Origin: Enterococcus asini ATCC 700915
Lineage (GTDB): Bacteria; Bacillota; Bacilli; Lactobacillales; Enterococcaceae
Assembly (NCBI RefSeq): GCF_000407365.1
Contig: NZ_ASVU01000001.1
Span: forward strand, 186,001 to 250,000
Length of the DNA: 64,000 bases
Reading direction: 5' to 3'
Position 1 is the stretch's first letter; every line of letters begins with the position of its first letter. The translations under genes were made by a program, and so were the position numbers. Below, piece after piece: positions 47,394 through 58,696 of the stretch. Under the pieces are notes generated by a model, which saw only the letters and a program-made list of their open reading frames with translations, had not been told where the DNA came from and did no database searches.

Positions 47394-47407
47394 CAAAAGC
47401 GTTTACA
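47394..47407. promoter_or_regulatory. cre-like catabolite repression site upstream of dctPQM
   Basis: The 14-mer 47394-47407 matches the CcpA consensus TGWNANCGNTNWCA at 12 of 14 positions (its first two bases differ). It lies about 120 nt before dctP. An AACTTG-N12-CAAGTT inverted repeat at 47412-47435 may bind another regulator. The remaining 47436-47718 is AT-rich; apart from the trkH terminator it shows no features I can support. Confidence 0.55.
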
Positions 47408-47654
47408 TTGTTCAACTTGACCATAGTTTAACAAGTTATCCTCATCAAATAAATAGCATTAATTGACCAAAAACTACCAAAAATTGCTAATTGTAGCGTT
47501 TTACTTTGAATTTAAGCTAAAAAAGATAGTTATTCAAAAATCAGTCGCGGTATTTTGTGAAAGAATATGAAATTTCCACAAAACGGTTTTCAAAAAATAA
47601 TCCTCCCCCATTTTTTACTAGCTTGATTCACAATCTGGCAAAAAAAGCAAAAAA

Positions 47655-47697
47655 GAGACAAAAACTTCTTACTAATAACCAGTAAGAAGTTTTTGTC
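47655..47697 (-). terminator. Terminator of trkA-trkH
   Basis: A 16-bp perfect stem (47681-47696 with 47658-47673, loop 7 nt) after the trkH stop. The U tract is short, because the stem itself ends in AAAAA/TTTTT. Confidence 0.8.
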
Positions 47698-47718
47698 TTA
47701 ATTTAGAAGAATCCGTTA

Positions 47719-49158
47719 TTATTCTTGCCAAAAATATTTTGAAAACAGCAGTAATACGGGGAAAATTTCCAATCGTCCTGCCAACATAGTAAAAGCCAAT
47801 GTGTATTTAGACAGAGCTGTCAAATCGCCAAAGTTTTTCATAGGACCAACCCCATTAAACCCTGGTCCCACATTATTAATCGTCGTAGCTACTGCAGAAA
47901 AAGTCGTATGAAAATCTAGATTTTCTAAAGAAACAACCAATAAAGCACCACAAAATACCAAAGCATACAAAAGCAGATAACTGTGAATATTGTTTAGCGT
48001 TCTAGCCGTCACTGTAGCTCCTTCAAAATCCACTGTAACCACTCCATGTGGATGAAGCATACGTTTAATTTCTTTTAATCCGCTTTTAGCCACCATAACA
48101 ATTCGAGAAACTTTGATTCCGCCTCCTGTAGAACCTGCACTTGCCCCAACAAACATTAGCAAGAGTAATACGTTTTGGGCAAACATCGGCCATTGATCAT
48201 AATCCGTGGTAGCAAATCCTGTAGTAGTAATAATCGAAGCCACCTGAAAAACCGCATAACGAAAAGCTTCCCCCATTGAACCATAGAGTCTGCGAATATT
48301 CACTGTGAGTAATACGGTGCTAGTGGCAATAATGCCTAAATACCAACGCAATTCTTCATTCTTCAGAACAAGCCAGCCCCGACCTAGAGCTGCCAAATAA
48401 ATAAGATTAAAATTAATACCAAAGATAATCATAAAAACAGTTAAGACACCCTCGATGTAAGGACTATGATAGCCGATGATACCGGCGTTACTCATAGTAA
48501 AGCCACCTGTTCCCGCAGTAGAAAAAGTCGTCAGTAGACTGTCAAACAGTGGCATTCCTCCAACTAATAATAACAAGACTTCAATCAAAGTTAATGCACC
48601 ATAAAGAATATACAATATTTGGGCCGTCACTTGAGCTTTTGAGACTAATTTGCCCACAATGGGACCAGGCATCTCTGCTTTCAAGATATGCATCGTTCGC
48701 CCAGAGGTTAAAGGGATGAAGGCTACTGTAAACACGAGAATGCCCATGCCGCCCACCCAATGGGTAAAGCTTCGCCAAAAAAGACTTGCATGACTCAATT
48801 GATCAATATCACTTAAGACAGTTGCTCCGGTGGTAGTAAAGCCTGAGACAATTTCAAAAAAAGCATCCACGAAATGGGGGATTTCCCCAGAAAACACTAA
48901 CGGTAACGCGCCAAAGACAGCCATTAAAAACCAACTAATCCCCACAATGAAGAGGCCTTCTTTAATAAAGAAGTCCTTATCCCGAGGAGCACTGCGACTA
49001 ATCAAGCTACCTAACACCAATAAAAGAAGGGCGATTACTCCGTAAATTCTAGTTACTTGCTCTTGGTAAATCAAAGAAACGATAACCGGCAAAAGTAGTA
49101 AGATTCCCTCCACTTGAAGAATTTTACCAATGATGTAAAAAATCATTTTCTTATTCAT
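47719..49158 (-). CDS. trkH: TrkH/KtrB-type potassium channel subunit
   Basis: This 479-residue membrane protein has four repeats with the TrkH selectivity-filter signatures: GFTTTGATVLSD, TAGTGGFTMSN, ITTTGFATTDYD and NNVGPGFNGVG. It moves potassium under control of the nucleotide-binding TrkA, whose gene lies immediately upstream (2-nt gap). The protein is more A+T-rich in codon use than the pyr/gln region. Confidence 0.94.
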   Translation of the reverse strand: MNKKMIFYIIGKILQVEGILLLLPVIVSLIYQEQVTRIYGVIALLLLVLGSLISRSAPRDKDFFIKEGLFIVGISWFLMAVFGALPLVFSGEIPHFVDAFFEIVSGFTTTGATVLSDIDQLSHASLFWRSFTHWVGGMGILVFTVAFIPLTSGRTMHILKAEMPGPIVGKLVSKAQVTAQILYILYGALTLIEVLLLLVGGMPLFDSLLTTFSTAGTGGFTMSNAGIIGYHSPYIEGVLTVFMIIFGINFNLIYLAALGRGWLVLKNEELRWYLGIIATSTVLLTVNIRRLYGSMGEAFRYAVFQVASIITTTGFATTDYDQWPMFAQNVLLLLMFVGASAGSTGGGIKVSRIVMVAKSGLKEIKRMLHPHGVVTVDFEGATVTARTLNNIHSYLLLYALVFCGALLVVSLENLDFHTTFSAVATTINNVGPGFNGVGPMKNFGDLTALSKYTLAFTMLAGRLEIFPVLLLFSKYFWQE

Positions 49159-49160
49159 AA

Positions 49161-50528
49161 CTAACGAGATCCTTCAAGAATCATTTCCAACGATTGGATT
49201 TTTTGATTTTTAGCAACAATAATCACATGGTCCCCAGGCAAAATCTTCGTCTCACCATCTGGTACCAAGGTCCGCTTCCCTCGGGAAATGGCTGCAATCA
49301 AAACGTTGTCTTTGGTTGCCACCAATTTCAAAGGACGATAACAAAAAGAAGTCTGTTCCGTTGCAAGAAACTCTAGCGCCTCCACTTGATCTTGGATTAA
49401 CTTGTACATCCTTTTTACTCCCAATTCCTCTTCTTGTAAATCCTTTGCCCGGACATAGCTCAATATTTGATTGGCCACAATCCGTTTTGGTGAGACAACA
49501 CTGTCAATCATCAACTGCTCCAAGACTGTAGCAAAATCCATGCGTGTCACTTTGGCAATGGTTTTACTAACTTGTTGTTGCTTGGCATACAATGACATAA
49601 CAATATTTTCCTCATCAAAACCGGTGAGCGCTACAAAAGCATCCATTCGGCTCAAGCCTTCTTCTTTCAACACAAGCTCATCACTGCCATCTGACTGGAT
49701 AATCGTCAAATGAGGGAATTTTTCTGATAACTCCCGTGCTCTTTTGGGATTATTTTCGATGATTTTCACACTTAATCCCAGTTTTGTTAGTTGAATCGCC
49801 AAATAGTAAGCAATTCTACCTCCACCAACAATCATCACGCGATTGATTTTCTGTTCAAACAGGTGAATATCTTGGCAAAACTTGACAAGTTTATCGTGTT
49901 GCCCTACTACATAAATCCGGTCATTTTCCTGTAAGATTACATTACCATCTGGGATGATAATCTCTCCTTGGCGACTAATGACACAGACCAAAACTTTTGC
50001 TTTCGAAACTTTGGGCAAACGAAACAGTGGTAATCCCACTAAAGAACTCCCTAGCGTCACACGAAACTCGGCTAACTCTATGCGGCCATTAACAAACGTA
50101 TCGACTTTGACTGCAGCCGGAAACAAAATCATCCGACGAATCTCATAGGCTGCTTCTAATTCCGGGTTTACAATCATCGATAGCCCCATGGTTTTCTTCA
50201 TAAAATCACGTTGCTCCAAATATTCCGGATTACGCACACGTACAATACAATCTACCGCACCTATTTGCTTGGCTAATAAACCAGCTAGTAAATTTAGCTC
50301 GTCGGATTCAGTGACAGCAATGAACACATCACATTCGGCCACTTCTGCTTCTTCTAATATCTTGAAGGTAGCCCCGTTACCGGTTATTCCAAAAACATCA
50401 TAGCGCTCTACTAAACGCTCTACCTTGTCTGCTTCTCTATCGATAACCAACAGATCGTGACCTTCTTCGGTTAGCTGAGCTGTCAGCGTTACGCCAACTT
50501 TCCCTGCTCCCAAAATTACGATTCTCAC
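49161..50528 (-). CDS. trkA: TrkA potassium uptake regulator (RCK, two copies)
   Basis: This 455-residue cytoplasmic protein has two RCK-N/RCK-C units. The first opens RIVILGAGKVGVTLTAQLTEEGHDLLVIDR; the second, near residue 230, opens RVMIVGGGRIAYYLAIQLTKLG. Both have the NAD-type Rossmann glycines. It gates TrkH and binds nucleotides. The start is a GTG with a GAGGCGA site. Operon trkA-trkH. Confidence 0.94.
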   Translation of the reverse strand: MRIVILGAGKVGVTLTAQLTEEGHDLLVIDREADKVERLVERYDVFGITGNGATFKILEEAEVAECDVFIAVTESDELNLLAGLLAKQIGAVDCIVRVRNPEYLEQRDFMKKTMGLSMIVNPELEAAYEIRRMILFPAAVKVDTFVNGRIELAEFRVTLGSSLVGLPLFRLPKVSKAKVLVCVISRQGEIIIPDGNVILQENDRIYVVGQHDKLVKFCQDIHLFEQKINRVMIVGGGRIAYYLAIQLTKLGLSVKIIENNPKRARELSEKFPHLTIIQSDGSDELVLKEEGLSRMDAFVALTGFDEENIVMSLYAKQQQVSKTIAKVTRMDFATVLEQLMIDSVVSPKRIVANQILSYVRAKDLQEEELGVKRMYKLIQDQVEALEFLATEQTSFCYRPLKLVATKDNVLIAAISRGKRTLVPDGETKILPGDHVIIVAKNQKIQSLEMILEGSR

Positions 50529-50673
50529 ACACTTCGCCTCAATATCTTTATCAATTTTAAATTGACTGTAACATATTTCGAAGAAGAGGACTAGCTTTCA
50601 TAATAGATAATTGTTCGTTTGTCATTTATTTACTATCTTCTCCATTATTTCTAGTCAGTACCGGCTTTGACAA

Positions 50674-50717
50674 ACAAAAAAACTTGTTCGCAAAGATTGC
50701 TCCTTGCGAACAAGTTT
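50674..50717 (-). terminator. Terminator of groES-groEL
   Basis: A perfect 14-bp stem AAACTTGTTCGCAA/TTGCGAACAAGTTT with a 10-nt loop and seven U residues. Confidence 0.9.
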
Positions 50718-50732
50718 AAATGTATGCTTGGC

Positions 50733-52364
<1,632 letters not shown>

Positions 52365-52388
52365 TCATAATGTATTCTGTGTTGCGTT

Positions 52389-52673
52389 TTATTCCACGAT
52401 AGCCATGATATCTTTGCCGTTGACGATAAGATATTCTTGGCCTTCAAATTTCACTTCTGAACCAGCGTATTTTTCAAACATCACTTGGTCCCCGACTTTG
52501 ACTGACAATTCGGCTTTTTCACCGTTTTCCAAAGTCCGTCCTTCGCCTACTGCAACGACTTCACCAATTTGTGGTTTTTCTTGTGCTGATGATGCCAGTA
52601 CAATGCCACCAATCGTTTTTTCTTCTTCTTTTGCGACTTGGATAATCACGCGGTCGCCTAATGGTTTTAACAC
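52389..52673 (-). CDS. groES: Co-chaperonin GroES
   Basis: This 94-residue co-chaperonin caps GroEL. It has [25 protein letters not shown] with the mobile loop, and ends in the usual DIMAIVE. The longest frame begins at 52688; I chose the GTG at 52673, which has GGAGGG eight nt upstream and gives the normal 94-residue length. First gene of groES-groEL. Confidence 0.97.
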   Translation of the reverse strand: MLKPLGDRVIIQVAKEEEKTIGGIVLASSAQEKPQIGEVVAVGEGRTLENGEKAELSVKVGDQVMFEKYAGSEVKFEGQEYLIVNGKDIMAIVE

Positions 52674-52715
52674 AATGAATCCCTCCAATAGTTTTTTCGT
52701 TTGCTTTTCAAGCTA

Positions 52716-52742
52716 TTAGCACTCGACGATTAAGAGTGCTAA
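52716..52742. promoter_or_regulatory. CIRCE operator (HrcA binding site)
   Basis: TTAGCACTC-N9-GAGTGCTAA, a perfect match to the CIRCE consensus, between the promoter and the groES start. HrcA should repress groESL here; no hrcA gene is in the window. Confidence 0.97.
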
Positions 52743-52754
52743 CTCACAAGACTT

Positions 52755-52783
52755 ATGATACTCATTTTTAACAGGCTTGGCAA
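52755..52783 (-). promoter_or_regulatory. groESL promoter
   Basis: TTGCCA (52783-52778), 17-nt spacer and TATCAT (52760-52755) on the minus strand, just upstream of CIRCE. Confidence 0.8.
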
Positions 52784-52843
52784 GTTTTTTAGTCGAATTA
52801 CTCACAAAAAACTCATGAAGATTTTGTGAACTTTCCCGCAGCA

Positions 52844-52883
52844 CAAAAAAAGACCCACAATGCGTAGTAGCATTGCAAGTCTT
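52844..52883 (-). terminator. Terminator of the walRKHIJ operon
   Basis: A 14-bp stem (with wobble pairs) followed by seven U residues, after the walJ stop. It separates wal from groESL. Confidence 0.8.
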
Positions 52884-52898
52884 TTCTTTTCGATATTG

Positions 52899-53702
52899 TT
52901 AAATAGCAAAAAGTTCTGTGGCGTAATTTGGATCCGTATCATAGATTTCAAAGTCTTCCCCCACGCCTAGATCGTGTTCTTTCAAAGTATTCACCATAGT
53001 CAAATGAGCCAGTTCTTTCATATTGTTTTCCTTACTCAAATGCCCTAGATAAATCCGCTTGGTGTTATTACCAATTACATCGGTAATCACCAACGCTCCA
53101 TCGTCATTGGACAAGTGACCCCGATCCCCTAAAATCCGCTGTTTCAAGCTCCAAGGGTAAGGTCCCATGCGTAACATTTCCAAATCGTGGTTGCTTTCTA
53201 CTAAGTAAGCGTCCGCGTCTCGGATAATTCCCCGCACGTGATCGGAACAATAGCCCGTGTCTGTCAACATGACAAAGGACTTGCCATCTTTATGGAAACG
53301 ATAAAACTGAGGTGCCGCCGCATCGTGGGAAACCCCAAAGCTTTCGATATCCAAATCTCCAAAAGTTAAGACTTTGCCCATTTCGAAAATTTGCTTTTGT
53401 TCCACTGGTACATTACCAATCATACCGTCCATGGCTTCCCAAGTTTTTTCATTGGCATAAATGTCCAAGTGATACTTCCGAGCCATGACCCCTACACCGT
53501 GAATGTGATCCCGGTGTTCATGAGTGACTAAAATTGCATCTAAGTCTTCTGGGCGCCGATCTACTTCTGCCAATAAAGACGTAATCTTTTTACCGGAAAG
53601 GCCGGCATCCACTAAAATTCGTTTCTTGGGACTTTCTATATATAGGGTGTTTCCGGAACTACCACTGGCTAAGATACTAACATTAAAGGCGTTGTTTGCC
53701 AT
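52899..53702 (-). CDS. walJ: Metallo-beta-lactamase-fold exonuclease WalJ (YycJ)
   Basis: This 267-residue protein has the MBL fold with the metal-binding THEHRDHIHGV motif, then TDTGYCSD and the later GHLSKENN His. YycJ is a 5'-3' exonuclease linked to DNA repair and the coordination of cell wall synthesis with division. I chose the ATG at 53702 (site GGAGGG) over the 53774 start. Last gene of the wal operon. Confidence 0.95.
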   Translation of the reverse strand: MANNAFNVSILASGSSGNTLYIESPKKRILVDAGLSGKKITSLLAEVDRRPEDLDAILVTHEHRDHIHGVGVMARKYHLDIYANEKTWEAMDGMIGNVPVEQKQIFEMGKVLTFGDLDIESFGVSHDAAAPQFYRFHKDGKSFVMLTDTGYCSDHVRGIIRDADAYLVESNHDLEMLRMGPYPWSLKQRILGDRGHLSNDDGALVITDVIGNNTKRIYLGHLSKENNMKELAHLTMVNTLKEHDLGVGEDFEIYDTDPNYATELFAI

Positions 53703-53787
53703 TTTGAAACTTCCCTCCTGATTCCAAGGCAGTCGATTCACTACCTCTAGGAGCCCTTGCTCCGTCCGACTCATTATAAGCCGTGCG

Positions 53788-54648
53788 TTAATTTTTTTCC
53801 ACCTTTTGAACAGAATTACTGGTGAAGACCCGATTGGTCAATGCATTGACCCGCTCGATTTGGTAATTTTTCGAACCGGTGTCAACAGCTACAAACCAAG
53901 CCGGCACATAGACATTGGTTCCTCTAAATTGCAAGCTTAAGGTATAGCCCAACATGCGCCAAGCAATCTTTGATTTCGGTGGAATCCGATTGTTAATATA
54001 CAAAGTCTCAATCGCATCTTGCTCTGAGTACAAGGTCATCTTTTCCCGTAATTTTTCAATGTTTGAAAGATGGGTTTGGGTGTAGCGGGTAATCTTCAAA
54101 AGGTCATCGCTATTTTCCAAGGTCAACTCCAAACGACTGGAAGGATCATTAAAAGGAATCCCTTCAAAGCTTTGGCTGGCCATAATTTCCGGATATTCCT
54201 CATCCGTCATGGACAGGGTAGGCAAATACATATACTCCGTGCCAAAGACCACGGCACCCTTTTGTTGCAAAAACTTCGTCAGTGCCGGTTCCAGATCGTC
54301 GGTATTACTCAATTTAAAACCGTCACTGACATTGCGCGTCAGTTGGTCGCCATCAATGGTAATTCCCCGTAAAAGATTGGTATCCCCAGCTTCTTGGCGA
54401 GCCTCTTTGACTGCTGCCAACAGGTCTGTTGGCTCCCCACTAAGGTAGTACCCTTCCGCTTTTTCGGTTTCCAATGGTGCATCGTATTTGATGTCGTCGG
54501 CTTTCAAGCGTTGTTCAATGGCGATTTTTTGATCAGAGGCCGCTACATTGCTAACCTCACTTTGCGCCGAGCGAAAAATACTTAACAAGAAGATATTAAC
54601 CCCGAGAAAGGCTAGGAAAAAGATCCATTCGATTCGTTTAAAATCCAA
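53788..54648 (-). CDS. walI: WalK accessory protein WalI (YycI)
   Basis: This 286-residue protein has a single N-terminal membrane helix (about residues 7-24) and an extracellular YycI domain. With WalH it inhibits WalK from the outside of the membrane in Bacillus. It starts directly after walH with no gap and is part of walR-walK-walH-walI-walJ. Confidence 0.92.
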   Translation of the reverse strand: MDFKRIEWIFFLAFLGVNIFLLSIFRSAQSEVSNVAASDQKIAIEQRLKADDIKYDAPLETEKAEGYYLSGEPTDLLAAVKEARQEAGDTNLLRGITIDGDQLTRNVSDGFKLSNTDDLEPALTKFLQQKGAVVFGTEYMYLPTLSMTDEEYPEIMASQSFEGIPFNDPSSRLELTLENSDDLLKITRYTQTHLSNIEKLREKMTLYSEQDAIETLYINNRIPPKSKIAWRMLGYTLSLQFRGTNVYVPAWFVAVDTGSKNYQIERVNALTNRVFTSNSVQKVEKN

Positions 54649-55959
54649 TCAATTTCCCTCCCCTGCAATCTTGGTCTGCAACTCTGCTGCCGAATACCAC
54701 TGACCGTCATACTTGAGATACCACATGGGAATCATATCCACGATTTCATCGGCATTTTTCACATTTTGTCGCTGATAACCAATCACCATGCCTTGAAGCA
54801 AGGACTGATTGGCTCCGGCAGCCAGCAAGTTTTCAATAACGGTCTTCGTTGCCGGCAATTGAACCGTCTCCTCAGAAGGAATCGGAATCTGGATGGTATT
54901 CATACTACTTTTAATGGTAACTTGCGGTGTAGCACTTCCCGTATCCTCCAAAGTAAAGCTGACTTCGCCTTGGTATTCATCCCCAAACACGGGGAACCCT
55001 TCGGTAAAGGTCCGGTACGTAATGATATCCTTGCTTCGGTCAAAGAAGCGCAAAGAACCGATACTGGACTCCAGCCGATTCACGTAATGATAGCTTTGAT
55101 CATAAATATCGTCTTCTACCTCTTCGTCTGTGGTAAATTTTCCTTGAAATTCCACGATTTGCTGTTCTTCATGCACTCGTAATGTTTCCGAGTCTCCATA
55201 TAAAACCGTATCGCCACCTTCTTCACTACTCTTGACGTTTTCCGGCTTTTGGAAAAAGGCATTGCGGAACACACCGTAAGTCTGGGTGGAGGCAATGTAG
55301 CTGTACTGCTTCAAAGTAATCGGCTCATCGGAATCGTACTGCAATCCTTGGGCCCGATTTTCTCCGGTCATCTTTACCCAGCTGACCTTGGTCTCGTTTA
55401 GCGCATCTTTGACACCACTTAAATCTAAATCTAGTTTACCTTCAACAATTTGATGCTGTTTGGTATTAAGAAAGCGAATGCGCTTTTCCGCAAAATCCAG
55501 CTGAATCTTCGTAAAGTAAAGCTCTTTCCCCTCTGCTAACTTCGCTAAGTCCATGTCTAATCCAAAAATCTTCACGTACTCATAAAGCTGGAAAGCCCCA
55601 AAGTAATTCAGCTCGATGCCCTCTGAAATGTCATCCGCTTGAATAAAGGCCTCGGTGTCGCTGTAAGTACGTTCCTTAACATTGGTAACTTTTCCTTTTA
55701 AGGCTTGCTCGTGGACTTTGTCAATCAGCGTTTCCCCGGTGCCCATGCGAATATCATCTTTAGCTTTGATCCAAATCAGGCGTGTAGGCAAAAACACTTC
55801 ATCTGCTTCTCGATAAGTCGTGGTGGTGACCACGTTGTTTTCCTCATCTCCTATTTGGGTGCGGGCGTCGGAGCTGAGCCAGATTTCATAGGAGAGATAA
55901 ACACTTAACAGGATTAAAAAGATGAGCCCTACTCGAATGATTTTTTCCGATCGCTTCAT
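54649..55959 (-). CDS. walH: WalK accessory protein WalH (YycH)
   Basis: This 436-residue protein has one N-terminal membrane helix (about residues 8-25) and a large extracellular domain of mixed beta sheets, typical of YycH. It works with WalI to restrain WalK. I chose the ATG at 55959, which overlaps the walK stop by ATGA; TTG at 55968 is in the same frame. Tight coupling to walK. Confidence 0.92.
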   Translation of the reverse strand: MKRSEKIIRVGLIFLILLSVYLSYEIWLSSDARTQIGDEENNVVTTTTYREADEVFLPTRLIWIKAKDDIRMGTGETLIDKVHEQALKGKVTNVKERTYSDTEAFIQADDISEGIELNYFGAFQLYEYVKIFGLDMDLAKLAEGKELYFTKIQLDFAEKRIRFLNTKQHQIVEGKLDLDLSGVKDALNETKVSWVKMTGENRAQGLQYDSDEPITLKQYSYIASTQTYGVFRNAFFQKPENVKSSEEGGDTVLYGDSETLRVHEEQQIVEFQGKFTTDEEVEDDIYDQSYHYVNRLESSIGSLRFFDRSKDIITYRTFTEGFPVFGDEYQGEVSFTLEDTGSATPQVTIKSSMNTIQIPIPSEETVQLPATKTVIENLLAAGANQSLLQGMVIGYQRQNVKNADEIVDMIPMWYLKYDGQWYSAAELQTKIAGEGN

Positions 55960-57785
55960 TCCCACCAATCCTCCTCGTAAGGTTCATAAGGCAACGTAAT
56001 GTAGAAGGTGGAACCACGGCCTTCTTGACTTTCCACCCAAATATTTCCCCCATGGGCTTTGATGACTTCCTTGGTGATAGCCAATCCAAGACCGGTACCC
56101 CCTTGTTTTCTAGCTCGGGCTTTGTCCACTCGATAAAAACGATCAAAGACTTTTTGCAAATCTTTTTTCGGAATCCCCAAGCCTTGGTCGGTAATACTCA
56201 ATAAAATATTGTTATGGGTTTCGGATAGATGCACGGTAATCGTGCCCCCATCTGGCGAATACTTAATCGCATTGTTCATGATATTGTCGATTACTTGTAT
56301 GATCTTGTCCGGATCCACTTCAGCCCACAGCTCTCTTTGGGTAAAGTCCCGGCGAATGCGGTATTTCTTGCCTTTTTCTTCGTTGTTCATAATCATATCG
56401 AAACGATCCAAAACAAAAGAAACCAATTCATTGATATTGATATATTCCAATTGCAAGTTGGATTGCTGGCTATCCATACGGGATAAGTCCAGCAAATCAT
56501 TGATCATGCGAATCATCCGATCGGTTTCATCCAGAGTGACCTTCAAGAAATTCGGCGCGATTTCTTCGTCTTTCCAAGCCCCTTCACTTAACGCTTCAAT
56601 GTAACTACGCATACTCGTCAATGGAGTCCTGAGTTCATGGGAGACATTGGAAACGAACTCTCGCCGTTCCTGCTCGGTCTTTTCTTGCTCGGTAACGTCG
56701 TGCATTACCGCTACTAACCCCGAAATAAAGCCCGACTCCCGGCGAATCATGGCAAAATCCGTCCGTAAAATCACCGTTCCACGATAGGGATTTTCCCGAT
56801 GAATCAGCATTTCATCTGGTTTTTCTAAGAGTTTGCGCAAAGTATAGTCTTCTTCAATGCCCAAGAGTTCCAAAATAGACTCTCCGATAACCTCTTCCCC
56901 TTTAACATTCAACAAGGTCATGGCCATTTCATTGATGGAAGTGACTTTGCCTCGGCGGTCCGTGGCAATCACCCCATCGGTCATGTGGGAAAGGACACTA
57001 TCCAGTCGATTACGCTCGGATTCCATGGCATCTTGAGTTTCCTCGATTCGCTCCCCTAACTGATTAAAGGTTTCCGCTAACTGGCCCAACTCGTCTTTAC
57101 CGTAAACAGTGACGCGCCGACTGTAATCTCCGCGAGCGATGCGCATGGCTTGCTCCTGCATTTCCCCGATTGGCTGGGTAATGGAGCGGGCCACTAAGAC
57201 CGCCACCACAATGGAAATCGCTGCGGCTAACAAGGAGGCCGTCACAAAAATAAAGGCGGTATCACGGATTTCACTGTATTGTTTTTCGATATCACTCTTC
57301 ATAAACAAGGCACCCACCACCGTGTCTCCCGTGGTCGATAAAATCGGTTGCACCACGATAAAGACCCGACGATTGGTGTCCTCATCATAAGCCGTCTTAG
57401 TCAGATAGCTTAAGTCATTGATATCTTGATAGTCATTTTTCTTGCCGATCAACGTGTTGTCCGTCAAAGGTGACGCCCCCATGATGATGCCATTTGCATC
57501 CACTACCCGAATCTCGACAACGTCTGTGGAGCGACTGTTTTCGATAATGCGTTGGATATTGTCATAGGTTTCATCGGTTTCCTTTTGACCTAATTCATTG
57601 GCAAAAGAAGGGGCCAAAGCTGCCGCCTGATCCTTCATATTGTCCGTGAAATTTTTGATCGTCGAACGTTCCAATCCGCGAATAAAATACGCCCCGATAA
57701 TCTCGATCGAAATCAACAGGATCAAGATAAATGCCAGGGCGATCTTAAAGTTCACCGATTGAAAAAAGCGAACTTTCTTTTTCAT
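55956..57785 (-). CDS. walK: Sensor histidine kinase WalK
   Basis: This 609-residue essential sensor of cell-wall status has two membrane helices (about 12-32 and 181-203) flanking an extracellular PAS-like domain. A HAMP domain follows, then a PAS domain (~260-370), the H-box FVSNVSHELRTPLTSM (phospho-His), and an HATPase domain with NNAIKYSPDG, DQGLGIPKKD and GGTGLGLAI. It phosphorylates WalR, 3 nt away. Confidence 0.96.
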   Translation of the reverse strand: MKKKVRFFQSVNFKIALAFILILLISIEIIGAYFIRGLERSTIKNFTDNMKDQAAALAPSFANELGQKETDETYDNIQRIIENSRSTDVVEIRVVDANGIIMGASPLTDNTLIGKKNDYQDINDLSYLTKTAYDEDTNRRVFIVVQPILSTTGDTVVGALFMKSDIEKQYSEIRDTAFIFVTASLLAAAISIVVAVLVARSITQPIGEMQEQAMRIARGDYSRRVTVYGKDELGQLAETFNQLGERIEETQDAMESERNRLDSVLSHMTDGVIATDRRGKVTSINEMAMTLLNVKGEEVIGESILELLGIEEDYTLRKLLEKPDEMLIHRENPYRGTVILRTDFAMIRRESGFISGLVAVMHDVTEQEKTEQERREFVSNVSHELRTPLTSMRSYIEALSEGAWKDEEIAPNFLKVTLDETDRMIRMINDLLDLSRMDSQQSNLQLEYININELVSFVLDRFDMIMNNEEKGKKYRIRRDFTQRELWAEVDPDKIIQVIDNIMNNAIKYSPDGGTITVHLSETHNNILLSITDQGLGIPKKDLQKVFDRFYRVDKARARKQGGTGLGLAITKEVIKAHGGNIWVESQEGRGSTFYITLPYEPYEEDWWE

Positions 57786-57788
57786 TTG

Positions 57789-58493
57789 CTACTCCTGTTC
57801 CGGATTGCGCAAGTAGTACCCTACGCCCCGTCGTGTCACTAAGTAATTCGGATGGCTAGGGTTGTCTTCGATTTTTTCCCGTAAGCGACGCACGGTTACG
57901 TCCACGGTCCGAACATCCCCAAAATAATCATAACCCCACACGGTTTGCAATAAATGTTCCCGGGTCATGACTTGGCCTAGATGTTTCGCCAAATAATGCA
58001 ACAGTTCAAACTCCCGATGGGTCAATTCAATGGTACTACCGTTTTTCGTCACCATATAAGCATCCGGCAAAATGGTCAGATTGCCAATGGTCAAATCATT
58101 GTTGGCCTCTTCTTCTGCTTCTTTGGCTGCTTGTGAGCCGCGACGCAAATTCGCCTTCACACGGGCGATTAATTCCCGATTGGAAAAAGGCTTCGTCACG
58201 TAATCATCCGCGCCTAGTTCTAATCCTAGGACTTTGTCGATTTCGGAATCTTTTGCTGTCACCATGATGATGGGCATATCATAGTTTTTCCAGACTTCCC
58301 GGGCAACTTCCAAACCATCGATTTTTGGTAACATCAAGTCCAATAAGATCAAGTCTGGTTCAACTTCTTTGACCTTTGCCAAAGCTTCTTCCCCATCATA
58401 GGCTGTGTACACATCGTAGCCCTCTTTATCTAGGTTAAACTTCACGATGTCGGAAATCGGCTTCTCATCATCGACAACTAGTATCTTTTTCAC
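57789..58493 (-). CDS. walR: Response regulator WalR
   Basis: This 234-residue OmpR-type regulator controls autolysin and wall-metabolism genes. Receiver domain residues 1-118 contain VVDDEKP, phospho-Asp in LILLDLMLP and VTKPF (Lys). The winged helix follows at about 135-230. Start chosen as GTG at 58493 with GAGGTG upstream. First gene of wal; a -10 (TATAAT at 58531-58536) lies upstream with a poor -35. Confidence 0.96.
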   Translation of the reverse strand: MKKILVVDDEKPISDIVKFNLDKEGYDVYTAYDGEEALAKVKEVEPDLILLDLMLPKIDGLEVAREVWKNYDMPIIMVTAKDSEIDKVLGLELGADDYVTKPFSNRELIARVKANLRRGSQAAKEAEEEANNDLTIGNLTILPDAYMVTKNGSTIELTHREFELLHYLAKHLGQVMTREHLLQTVWGYDYFGDVRTVDVTVRRLREKIEDNPSHPNYLVTRRGVGYYLRNPEQE

Positions 58494-58623
58494 AAAGAGC
58501 ACCTCGTCTATTCTTTAGATTATGTCACTCATTATAACGCATTTTCACCTTGTTTTCACGAAAACCTGGATTTCGGCGGTTTTGTCGCTATACTTTCTTA
58601 AATTCTCTTCGAAAACTTTTTTA

Positions 58624-58689
58624 CAAAAAAAGCAACGGTTCCGTCACTACTTTCCCAAAACTTGCGAAAGAGTAATCACACCGTTGCTT
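58624..58689 (-). terminator. Terminator of degV
   Basis: A 10-bp outer stem AAGCAACGGT/ACCGTTGCTT with a long internal hairpin region and seven U residues on the minus strand. It separates degV from walR. Confidence 0.75.
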
Positions 58690-58696
58690 CTATCCT

